A DNA stretch of 6,369 nt from Acidilobaceae archaeon (lineage in GTDB: Archaea > Thermoproteota > Thermoprotei_A > Sulfolobales > Acidilobaceae). The position numbers were made by a program, and so were the translations under genes. The notes under the pieces were generated by a model. The model worked only from the letters and a program-made list of their open reading frames with translations. It made no database searches and was not told where the DNA came from. Below are positions 1 to 6,123 of the stretch, piece by piece; positions within the stretch are counted from its first letter, which is position 1; each line of letters opens with the position of its first letter. The stretch lies in NCBI GenBank assembly GCA_027034115.1, contig JALVJB010000009.1:1-6369 (forward strand), given 5' to 3'.

Positions 1-590
1 CTCATACCGCTGGCCCATTTGAATATGAGGTATCCTACTGGGTCGAACCATGCCTTCTCGAACGCTTGTCGAGTAGCGGCGGCGACGAGCCCGTCTAGGA
101 AGAAGCCAGTGGTCACTATTGTTAGGAAGAGAATGTGTACGACATAGTATACCGGGTCCCTGGGCAGGTTCGGCGTTAGCTGCTTAGCCCTCCTAATAAT
201 GGCGATAGTGCTCCCGATGATAACCATTAGCCCCGCAATATTGTTGAGTAGCTTGTAGACCATCCATACTTCGCCGACGAGTATCCTCGTAACGTGGAGG
301 TCGATAGCTCTCAGGGTGGTCGCGATTAGTAGCCAGAGCATTCCACCGTAGATGAGGAGGTGCATTGTCCCGGGGAACCGGTGGCGTAGGACCTTCCACT
401 GGAATAATGCGTACTTGGTGAAGTACTTTACCCTGAGCCCCAATGGCTTATACTGGATCTTCTCTCCTCCATAGGTCCATCTCTTGTAGGCCTCGTAGAG
501 GCTCCATAATAACACTACTACCGTTATGGTAGATACTATGTAGACCACAGGCTCGAGGTCCTCGACCATTGCGAAGTGCTGGATCTCCAC
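1..590 (-). CDS. Membrane redox protein, N-terminal heme-b (NarI/HdrE/DsrM-like) domain, 5' part only
   Basis: The reverse strand is open from an upstream in-frame TGA (about 606-608) to the left edge. Read from a GTG at 588-590 it gives 196 residues. Four hydrophobic segments are visible at about 14-34, 76-97, 109-132 and 146-170. His77 and His152 sit near the starts of segments 2 and 4, as expected for heme-b ligands in NarI/HdrE-type cytochromes. The stretch FQWKVLRHRFPG followed by MHLLIYGG and a TTLRAID end resembles the membrane domain that is often fused to a cysteine-rich Fe-S oxidoreductase (GlpC/HdrD type). Such proteins pass electrons between quinones and a cytoplasmic or extracytoplasmic partner. 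The Fe-S part would lie beyond the window, so the fusion is inference. The start is uncertain: a GGGGTGA Shine-Dalgarno-like sequence (605-611) lies about 15 bases before the GTG and 6 before a CTG at 597-599; an ATG at 567-569 is another option. The gene is divergent from the polymerase. Confidence 0.62.
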   Translation of the reverse strand, partial: MEIQHFAMVEDLEPVVYIVSTITVVVLLWSLYEAYKRWTYGGEKIQYKPLGLRVKYFTKYALFQWKVLRHRFPGTMHLLIYGGMLWLLIATTLRAIDLHVTRILVGEVWMVYKLLNNIAGLMVIIGSTIAIIRRAKQLTPNLPRDPVYYVVHILFLTIVTTGFFLDGLVAAATRQAFEKAWFDPVGYLIFKWASGM

Positions 591-684
591 TACAGGCAGA
601 CTACGTCACCCCGCTACACTACAATTAAGAGGGGGACAATGAGGCCTCAGCATGACTCGTATAGGTCACGCCGATACTACCAAG

Positions 685-692
685 TTATAAAT
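685..692. promoter_or_regulatory. Shared TATA-like element between divergent genes
   Basis: TTATAAAT on the plus strand reads ATTTATAA on the minus strand, so the same AT-rich element in a GC-rich region resembles an archaeal TATA box both ways. With the usual spacing of about 26 bases, start sites would fall near 714 (plus, polymerase) and near 662 (minus, redox gene), leaving leaders of roughly 55-70 bases. A weaker alternative for the polymerase is TAATTAG at 723-729, with a start near 752. Confidence 0.45.
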
Positions 693-694
693 CC

Positions 695-756
695 ACAACC
701 CCCTCCCCGCCCCCTCCAACCCTAATTAGCCCCAGCCCTTCACTCAATCCCCCTAC
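695..756 (+). other. C-rich, guanine-poor tract in the divergent intergenic region
   Basis: The plus strand here is dominated by runs of C broken by T and A, with only three G residues in about 60 bases. The minus strand is correspondingly G-rich. If transcription starts at the 685-692 TATA element, most of this tract lies in the polymerase leader. No coding frame is evident in it. Its role is unknown; it may keep the leader unstructured, or it may simply reflect base skew. Confidence 0.4.
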
Positions 757-763
757 AGGGGGT
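749..763 (+). promoter_or_regulatory. Shine-Dalgarno-like GGGGGT inside a 5-bp GC hairpin
   Basis: CCCCC (749-753), loop TACA, GGGGG (758-762) form a perfect stem. The GGGGGT arm is the only Shine-Dalgarno-like sequence upstream of the polymerase and lies 5 bases before an ATC codon at 769. No comparable ribosome site precedes the canonical ATG at 880. If the message folds this way, the ribosome site would be occluded, which suggests translational control. That role is inference. Confidence 0.4.
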
Positions 764-768
764 CAGGT

Positions 769-879
769 ATCGTAGCAAAGAAGAAACACCGCAGCCTCGA
801 CGAATTCATCAGCAGCCTCAACGAGAAGATAAACGGGCAGGCAGGGAAGCCCGAGAGGAAAACTAAGAAGACCGTTCCC
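769..879 (+). other. Probable N-terminal extension of PolB1 with non-AUG (ATC) start
   Basis: The polymerase frame is open back to a TAG at 727-729, with no ATG, GTG or TTG between that stop and 880. From ATC at 769 the 37 codons read (M)VAKKHRSLDEFISS and continue as a basic, Lys-rich segment that joins the annotated protein without a break. HRSLDEFI (787-810) resembles a PCNA-interacting (PIP) motif and is echoed by RVSLEAFL just after the ATG at 880. A Shine-Dalgarno-like GGGGGT sits 5 bases before the ATC. Alternatives are that the ATC is a sequencing or assembly error for ATG, or that the segment is an untranslated remnant and translation begins at 880. Confidence 0.5.
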
Positions 880-3639
880 ATGGGTAAGCGCGTAAGCCTT
901 GAGGCGTTCCTCCAACCGGGCAAAAGCAGGCCAGGGAAAGACAGGGTATCCACTTTCAGAAAGCAAGAAGCGCGGGGAGAGAAACCTCCCATAATGCAGC
1001 CCGAGCTCAAGGTGAAACCTCTAGAGAATAGCGAGCGCGAGAACGGGAAGGAGCCAACACGAGATATTGTGACGGATAACCTATTATTGCTTAATAGTAA
1101 AAACGAGGATTCAAGTAATATACCTTCTTGGAGTCTTGGAGTCAAGGATGAATATGCTAGCAGCGTTGAGGGTTACCTCCTTGATGTCAGGTATGAGGGG
1201 GGCCTGGGCAAGGCTGTGGCCCTCATACTGGAAGGGGATAAGCTGGTAAAGTGGATAGATAGGACTGGGCATAGGCCCTACTTTCTCACGGATGCCTCTC
1301 CAGAAGAACTCGGGAACGCTAGGCCTCCCATAGCAAGGGATGAGAGGGTAGTCGGCCTAGAAGTGGTTACGAAGATCCACCCTATACGGCAGGAGAAGGT
1401 TAGGCTCACGAAGATAATCGTATCAGACCCTCTGGTTGTCCGGGACCTGAGGGAGAGGGTGCGGGAGGCCGGGTTTAACTATTGGGAGGCCGATATCAAA
1501 TATCACCACAACTACGTCTTGGACCATGGCCTGATCCCAGGCATGTCCTATAGGGTTAACGATGACTGGGAGCCACGGTGGGATACTAGGGATACTGGGC
1601 TCGTCGACACAGTATTCGCTTCTGAATCCGAGGAGTTCAAGGAGCTTGCGAGGAGGTGGGAGCCTGTTTTCGAGGCTCCCCCGCCGGATCCGCCGAGGCT
1701 TGCCGTTGACATAGAGGTCTACTCCCCAGACCCCAACGAGCTCCCCGATCCCCGTACGGCGCCATACCCCGTGATTAGCGTGGGACTAGCCGACAATAGA
1801 GGGCTACGCAAGGTTCTATTGCTGGCGAGGGACGACGTTTCCCAGGGGAACTTGGAAAACGTTGAAGGTGAAGTAGAGGTATTCGAAGACGAGGAGTCAA
1901 TGCTACTAGAAGCCCTCAGGATAATGGAGAAGTATCCGGTCATACTGACTTTCAACGGCGATAACTTCGACCTACCATACCTCTATAATAGGCTAGTATC
2001 GCTGGGCGTGGACCCCAGAGTGATGCCATTCGAGTTCAAGCAAGACTACGTCACGTTCCGCAACAATCTACACGTGGACCTGCACAGGCTCTTCGACATT
2101 AGGGCACTCCAAGTATACGCCTTCGGAAACGCATACCGGGAGAAGAGCCTCGACGCCGTGGCAGAAGCACTACTAGGCAAGAAGAAGATCTCCCACGACA
2201 AGCCAATATCAGAGCTCAGCCTAGAGGACCTCGCCAAGTACAACCTGCAGGACGCAGTGCTCACAGTCGAGCTAACCACGTATGCCAACAACCTCGTGTG
2301 GAACCTCACGATCCTACTAATGCGTATCAGCAAGCTAGGCCTAGAAGACGTCACCAGGACGCAGGTGTCAGGGTGGATTAAGAGCCTAATAAACTGGGAG
2401 CACAGGAGGAGGAACTACCTCATACCCGGCAAGGAGGAGATAGCCAAGTACGGTCGGATGGCAAGGAGCACAGCCATAATAAAAGACAAGAAGTATAAGG
2501 GGGCCAAGGTACTCCAGCCACCCCAGGGAGTGTTCTTCAACATAACAGTCCTAGACTTCGCTAGCCTATATCCCTCGATAATAAAGAACTGGAACCTAAG
2601 CTACGAGACCGTGAACAACCCGTACTGTAAGGGAGAGAAGATAGAGGTCCCAGAGGTCGGCCACGAGGTATGCATGTCAATAAAAGGCATATCAAGCCTC
2701 ATAGTCGGACTACTCAAAGAATTCAGGGTTCGAATCTACAAGAGGAAAGCCAAGGACAAGAGCCTCCCCGAGACGGAGAGGAAATGGTACAATACTGTTC
2801 AGGCGGCAATGAAGGTTTACATAAACGCGAGCTACGGTGTCTTCGGCACCGAGAGCTTCCACCTGTACTCTCTAGCAGTAGCCGAGAGCGTCACAGCTAT
2901 CGGCCGCACAGTGCTCACCGCGACCGAGAGGAAGGCAAGAGAACTCGACCTAGTCATACTCTATGGTGATACAGACAGCGTCTTCCTATGGGACCCGCCT
3001 AGAGAGAGGATGGAGGAGCTTACCAGGTATATCAAGGAGAAGTTCGATCTGGACCTCGAGGTCGATAAGGAGTTCCGCCTAGCCCTCTTCTCCGGGCTAA
3101 AGAAGAACTACATAGGAATAACGAGGGAGGGTCAAGTAGTAATCAAGGGAATGGTTGGAAAAAAGAGTAACACGCCCGAGTTCATAAAGAAGGAGTTCCA
3201 GAAAGCAGTATCCACACTCTCCAACGTGAAAGAGCCTGGAGACGTGGTAACACTGATAGACGCGATGAGAGGGCACCTACAAGATATATACAAGAGGCTG
3301 AAGAAGAGGGCCTACACCCTAGACGAGCTAGCGATTAGGGTAATGCTCTCAAAGGATCCCAAGGACTATAAGAAGAACACCCCGCAACACGTGAAGGCAG
3401 CCCTACTCCTAAGAAAATACGGTATAAGGGTTGGGAGGGGTTCAGTCGTAGCCTTCGTTAAAACCAGGGACAGCCTCGGCGTTAAGCCGGTAAAACTGGC
3501 GAAGCTTGTAGAGGTTGACACGGGCAAGTACTTCGAATACGTGAAGGCAGTTTTCGAGCAGATTATGATGGCGTTCGGAGTGAAATGGCAGAGCCTCGGG
3601 AGCACGACAACCCTAGCGGACATAATCGCTACCGGGTGA
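880..3639 (+). CDS. polB1: Family B DNA polymerase, crenarchaeal PolB1 (Dpo1) type
   Basis: This is the replicative template-directed DNA polymerase with 3'-5' proofreading, 919 residues from the ATG. After a disordered basic N-terminus (about 1-90), the N-terminal domain starts near residue 94. Exonuclease motifs are complete: Exo I with Asp277/Glu279 (VDIEVY), Exo II with Asn359/Asp364 (FNGDNFDLPY), Exo III with Tyr454/Asp458 (YNLQD). Polymerase motifs are complete too: motif A DFASLYPSI with Asp559, motif B KVYINASYG with Lys645, motif C YGDTDS with Asp697/Asp699, then KKNYIG (741-746) and KGM (756-758). From recalled sequence it matches Sulfolobus PolB1 nearly throughout, including the C-terminal KKNTPQHVKAALLLR stretch. 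RVSLEAFL at residues 4-11 is PIP-like, as at the N-terminus of Sulfolobus PolB1, so PCNA clamp binding is likely. The enzyme is expected to be active, and no intein is present. The ATG is the only canonical start, but a longer form from 769 (about 956 residues) is plausible. The small PolB1-binding subunits are not in the window. Confidence 0.97.
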   Translation: MGKRVSLEAFLQPGKSRPGKDRVSTFRKQEARGEKPPIMQPELKVKPLENSERENGKEPTRDIVTDNLLLLNSKNEDSSNIPSWSLGVKDEYASSVEGYLLDVRYEGGLGKAVALILEGDKLVKWIDRTGHRPYFLTDASPEELGNARPPIARDERVVGLEVVTKIHPIRQEKVRLTKIIVSDPLVVRDLRERVREAGFNYWEADIKYHHNYVLDHGLIPGMSYRVNDDWEPRWDTRDTGLVDTVFASESEEFKELARRWEPVFEAPPPDPPRLAVDIEVYSPDPNELPDPRTAPYPVISVGLADNRGLRKVLLLARDDVSQGNLENVEGEVEVFEDEESMLLEALRIMEKYPVILTFNGDNFDLPYLYNRLVSLGVDPRVMPFEFKQDYVTFRNNLHVDLHRLFDIRALQVYAFGNAYREKSLDAVAEALLGKKKISHDKPISELSLEDLAKYNLQDAVLTVELTTYANNLVWNLTILLMRISKLGLEDVTRTQVSGWIKSLINWEHRRRNYLIPGKEEIAKYGRMARSTAIIKDKKYKGAKVLQPPQGVFFNITVLDFASLYPSIIKNWNLSYETVNNPYCKGEKIEVPEVGHEVCMSIKGISSLIVGLLKEFRVRIYKRKAKDKSLPETERKWYNTVQAAMKVYINASYGVFGTESFHLYSLAVAESVTAIGRTVLTATERKARELDLVILYGDTDSVFLWDPPRERMEELTRYIKEKFDLDLEVDKEFRLALFSGLKKNYIGITREGQVVIKGMVGKKSNTPEFIKKEFQKAVSTLSNVKEPGDVVTLIDAMRGHLQDIYKRLKKRAYTLDELAIRVMLSKDPKDYKKNTPQHVKAALLLRKYGIRVGRGSVVAFVKTRDSLGVKPVKLAKLVEVDTGKYFEYVKAVFEQIMMAFGVKWQSLGSTTTLADIIATG

Positions 3640-3668
3640 GCCTGGCGAGGCCCTCTAGTCTGGAATCC

Positions 3669-3696
3669 ATTAATAGGGGGATAACATACTATATCA
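3669..3696 (+). promoter_or_regulatory. Candidate promoter of the substrate-binding protein gene
   Basis: The 79-base gap after the polymerase stop holds two AT-rich TATA-like elements. ATTAATA (3669-3675) would place a start near 3698 and leave a leader of about 20 bases containing GGTGGC (3707-3712), a weak Shine-Dalgarno match 6 bases before the GTG. CTATATCA (3689-3696) would instead put the start almost on the GTG, giving a leaderless message. Either way the gene appears to have its own promoter rather than depending on polymerase read-through. Confidence 0.4.
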
Positions 3697-3718
3697 TAAC
3701 CTACATGGTGGCAGGCCA

Positions 3719-5311
3719 GTGCTCACTCATAGAGCACTCTCTAAAACACTAGCATACACAATAATAATCATTGTAATTATAGGGGTAATAGCTGGAGCTT
3801 ACGCTCTCACAAGGGGAGGGGGTGGGGGCAAGAAAGGCCTCCAGACTACCACGACATCCCCGATACCAACCTACAAGAAGCTGGTAATAGGTGTTGTCGC
3901 GAGCAAGATAGTGCTAGACCCGGCAATAGCTCATGATTATGCTTCATGGTTCATACTATCCAAGACAATGGAAGGACTAGTGAGGATAAACCCGAGGACC
4001 GGGAGCATAGAGCCCGGGCTAGCGGTCAAATGGTACTCGCCCGACAATGGTAAGACATGGATATTCATACTAAGGAAGAACCTCAAGTTCGCCGATGGAA
4101 CACCCTGCACAGCTAAGGACGTTGTGAGAAGCATTCAAAGAGTAATGATACTGGGAGGCCACTACTCCTGGCTCGTAACATCATTCGTTTTCGATGTGAG
4201 AGCGATAAATGACACCGCCGTTAAAATAGTGTTGAAGACTCCCGTACAGGACTTCCCAGCCTTCACCTCCACTCCAGTATACTACGTGGTGAGCCCCAGC
4301 TACCCATTCCAGAACCCTCTCCCCGGCGCAACATTCGGCGGCGTCGGCCCCTACAAGATAAAGGCGGTAACAATTAACGAGGTGGACCTCGTAGTAAACA
4401 GTAATTATTACGGCGAGAAGCCGCACGCCCAGGAGCTCATAGTCAAAATCTACTCCTCAAGCAAGGCGCTAGCAACAGCCCTAGAGAAAGGAGAAATAGA
4501 CATAGCATGGTGGGGCCTCTCACCAGATGACGCACAATTGCTTAAGTCTAAGGGCTACAAGATTCTTGAAAGCGAGAAATCAGCGGTAGCACTCCTAGTG
4601 CCTAACTTAGAACCTGGAAAGCCGACCTCTAACAAGCTCGTAAGGGAAGCCCTAGCCTATGCTATAGACCAGGCCTCGCTTTCAAGCCAGTACGACGGGA
4701 GCCTGGATAATCCAGTGCTAAGCGTTATTCCCACCGGATACCTGGGCTATAAGCCAGTCTTCGAGAAGTACAAGGGTCTAAAGCAGGAAAAAGCCAGAGA
4801 ACTCCTTGCGAAGGCAGGATACAATGAATCTAACAAGTTACACCTGGTCCTGGTAACCTCCTCCTCCGTCTTCGGATCAGGCATTGTTAACTTAGCTAAA
4901 CTAGTCAAGAAGCAGTTAGAAGCTACAGGAGTGATAACGGTTGAGATCCACGACTTAACCCACGGGGCTCTACACAAAGCGCTCATGGAAGGGACCTACG
5001 ATCTGGCCCTGCTAACTATCTACCCGGTATACCCCGACCCGACATTTTACATAATGATCACGCTCTACAGTAAGGCAAACAGTAATCTCGGGATAATGTA
5101 CTCGAACCCTCAGGTTGACGCTAGCATTGAGAGACTGCTAGGAAGCGTTGATTATAGCCTCCGCCAGGCAGTATTCGAGAAGATACAGGAAACTGCCCTA
5201 GCGGGCGACATACCTGTTATACCATTAATCGAGTACCCAACGCTAGCCGCCGTGAAGCCAGGAATCAGGGGAGTGGCCATACTACCTAACATGCTCCTAT
5301 CCACGCCCTAG
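3719..5311 (+). CDS. ABC transporter substrate-binding protein, family 5 (OppA/DppA type)
   Basis: This 530-residue protein captures a solute outside the cell and hands it to an ABC permease. The N-terminus has HRA-LSKTLAYT followed by a strongly hydrophobic helix (about 12-30, rich in Ile/Val), then a Gly5 run, two Lys and a TTTTSP linker. There is no lipobox Cys. Arg5-Ala6 before the helix resembles the class III (pilin-like) signal cut by archaeal PibD-type peptidases, as in Sulfolobus GlcS. The mature part has the family signature: EGLVRINPRTG near residue 85-95, GLAVKWYSPDNGKTW, and ADGTPCTAKDV at 125-135 holding the only Cys I noticed. No C-terminal membrane segment follows; it ends LLSTP. 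The ligand cannot be read from sequence: archaeal members bind oligopeptides, but also oligosaccharides. No permease or ATPase genes are adjacent in this window, so partners are encoded elsewhere. The start is GTG; no other start in this frame lies close upstream. Confidence 0.93.
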   Translation: MLTHRALSKTLAYTIIIIVIIGVIAGAYALTRGGGGGKKGLQTTTTSPIPTYKKLVIGVVASKIVLDPAIAHDYASWFILSKTMEGLVRINPRTGSIEPGLAVKWYSPDNGKTWIFILRKNLKFADGTPCTAKDVVRSIQRVMILGGHYSWLVTSFVFDVRAINDTAVKIVLKTPVQDFPAFTSTPVYYVVSPSYPFQNPLPGATFGGVGPYKIKAVTINEVDLVVNSNYYGEKPHAQELIVKIYSSSKALATALEKGEIDIAWWGLSPDDAQLLKSKGYKILESEKSAVALLVPNLEPGKPTSNKLVREALAYAIDQASLSSQYDGSLDNPVLSVIPTGYLGYKPVFEKYKGLKQEKARELLAKAGYNESNKLHLVLVTSSSVFGSGIVNLAKLVKKQLEATGVITVEIHDLTHGALHKALMEGTYDLALLTIYPVYPDPTFYIMITLYSKANSNLGIMYSNPQVDASIERLLGSVDYSLRQAVFEKIQETALAGDIPVIPLIEYPTLAAVKPGIRGVAILPNMLLSTP

Positions 5312-5330
5312 CGGGGAATAACTTAACCCT

Positions 5331-5446
5331 CCCATAGCCCTCCCATTTCTCATGGGGCTGTGAAGAGCGACTTCGGAACAGACGCCCCCCTAACCCTGAA
5401 AGGTAGGGGCGTGGGCGCGTGAAGAACCGTGTGAGGGCGGAGCCCC
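5331..5446. other. Structured convergent intergenic region (terminator or possible small RNA)
   Basis: Between the binding-protein stop and the stop of the convergent regulator, several helices can be drawn on the plus strand. CCCAT/ATGGG encloses TTCTC (5341-5355). CTGTGAAG (5358-5365) pairs with CTTC (5371-5374) and ACAG (5378-5381) around loop AGCGA with a GGA bulge. ACGCCCC (5382-5388) pairs with GGGGCGT (5406-5412). GGGGCT (5354-5359) can pair with AGCCCC (5441-5446), closing the whole block, although it competes with the other helices for a few bases. The first hairpin with its pyrimidine-rich loop directly follows the upstream gene, so a terminator role for either convergent transcript is the simplest reading. 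It does not match any RNA family I recognise, and no oligo-T run is present. Confidence 0.35.
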
Positions 5447-6040
5447 CTAGCAGTTAACAACACGGATAGCATCGTTCCCCTGGAACAGGTCCTCGAGCCT
5501 CTCCCTTAGGCTTCCTGCGGCGAATATCGTGATATTATTGAGGTAATCCGAGCCCCCGGCGAGCATGCTTGCCAGGGCGTAGTAGAAGGCCACAAGACCG
5601 CTGTCACTCTCAGCAACGATAGCTGCTCTAGCATCGCCCGGAGAATAATAAGAGACGGGAACCTCTAACCCATAGGAAGTACCTATGTAAGCGTTCTCGA
5701 CAATATCGTCGCCGTCGAATTCCTCTCGGGCCCTCCTCCTACACTCGGCGTGGGGAGGAGACTCGATAAGGCTCACGAAAACCTCCGCTGCGAGAAGAGC
5801 CATCATCCCCCTATCCGTCAACCTGTAATGGAGCTCTCTCCCACGCCTCGAAACACTAACTACTCCCGAGTCGAGAAGCCTTCCCAGAACCTCCTTGGCA
5901 ACTAGAGAGTTCAGGTTGCAAGCATTCATGACGTGCGTCTTCTTGGCGGGACCCCCAGAGAGGAGGCGTAACAGACAGTAAAACACTTCAAAGCGCCCAC
6001 GGTAGCGGCGTCCAATAGAATATGACAACGCGTGTGACAC
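5447..6040 (-). CDS. Winged-helix transcriptional regulator with unrecognised C-terminal domain
   Basis: This 197-residue protein begins with a winged helix-turn-helix of the type common in Crenarchaeota (HTH_45-like, PF14947): helix 1 at about 16-28, helix 2 at KKTHVMNAC (33-41), recognition helix at NSLVAKEVLGRLLDSG (44-59), wing at VVSVSRRGRELHYRLTDRG (60-78) and a following helix at 79-93. The pattern of an R-rich start, KT-x-(I/V)M and YRLTDRG is typical of these DNA-binding proteins. Residues about 95-197 form an alpha/beta-looking segment with a Ser/Gly-rich SDSGLVAFYYALASML stretch and an ITIFAAGSLRERLEDLF end. I do not recognise it; it may be a ligand or dimerisation domain. No membrane segment is evident. 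The start is GTG with no clear Shine-Dalgarno; a TATA-like element about 30 bases upstream suggests a leaderless message. It runs convergent to the binding protein, so control of that gene is possible but unproven. Its targets are unknown. Confidence 0.85.
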   Translation of the reverse strand: MSHALSYSIGRRYRGRFEVFYCLLRLLSGGPAKKTHVMNACNLNSLVAKEVLGRLLDSGVVSVSRRGRELHYRLTDRGMMALLAAEVFVSLIESPPHAECRRRAREEFDGDDIVENAYIGTSYGLEVPVSYYSPGDARAAIVAESDSGLVAFYYALASMLAGGSDYLNNITIFAAGSLRERLEDLFQGNDAIRVVNC

Positions 6041-6066
6041 CGTTCAAGGCTCGTGGGCTCGGGGCC

Positions 6067-6088
6067 TAATAATCACGATCGACTAGTC
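6067..6088 (-). promoter_or_regulatory. TATA-like box and adjoining palindromes upstream of the winged-helix gene
   Basis: On the minus strand GATTATTA (6067-6074) lies about 26-30 bases before the GTG at 6040, the spacing expected for a leaderless transcript. Directly upstream of it are two perfect palindromes sharing one base, CGATCG (6076-6081) and GACTAGTC (6081-6088). Their position next to the TATA box would suit a regulator or activator binding site, possibly for self-control by the gene product. Short palindromes do arise by chance. Confidence 0.4.
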
Positions 6089-6123
6089 TCTACGAGGAGC
6101 AGGTCTTACACGCTATGGTGTAA

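Noticed and set aside
193..399. 68-residue minus-strand frame inside the redox gene
   Set aside because: It is Pro/Arg/His-rich with no fold signal and overlaps a different minus-strand frame that encodes a coherent four-helix membrane domain running the full 590 bases.
753..1145. 130-residue and 67-residue minus-strand frames opposite the polymerase N-terminus
   Set aside because: Both oppose the polymerase reading frame, have no recognisable motifs, and look like products of the GC-rich antisense strand.
2670..2969. 99-residue plus-strand frame inside the polymerase
   Set aside because: It overlaps the region between polymerase motifs A and C in another frame, is His/Arg/Ser-rich, and has no ribosome site or known motif.
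880..3639. Intein or inactivated (PolB2/PolB3-like) polymerase
   Set aside because: All catalytic acidic residues of the exonuclease and polymerase motifs are present, and the sequence runs through motifs A, B and C without an insertion.
3705..3752. Short ATG frame (15 codons plus stop) overlapping the start of the binding-protein gene
   Set aside because: It could be an upstream reading frame, but the ATG probably lies at or before the ribosome site and there is no independent support for translation.
5360..5425. C/D box guide RNA suggested by two GTGAAGA sequences and a CTGA (5396-5399)
   Set aside because: The C boxes deviate from RTGATGA, the C-to-D' spacing of about 29 bases is too long for archaeal C/D RNAs, and no terminal D box follows.
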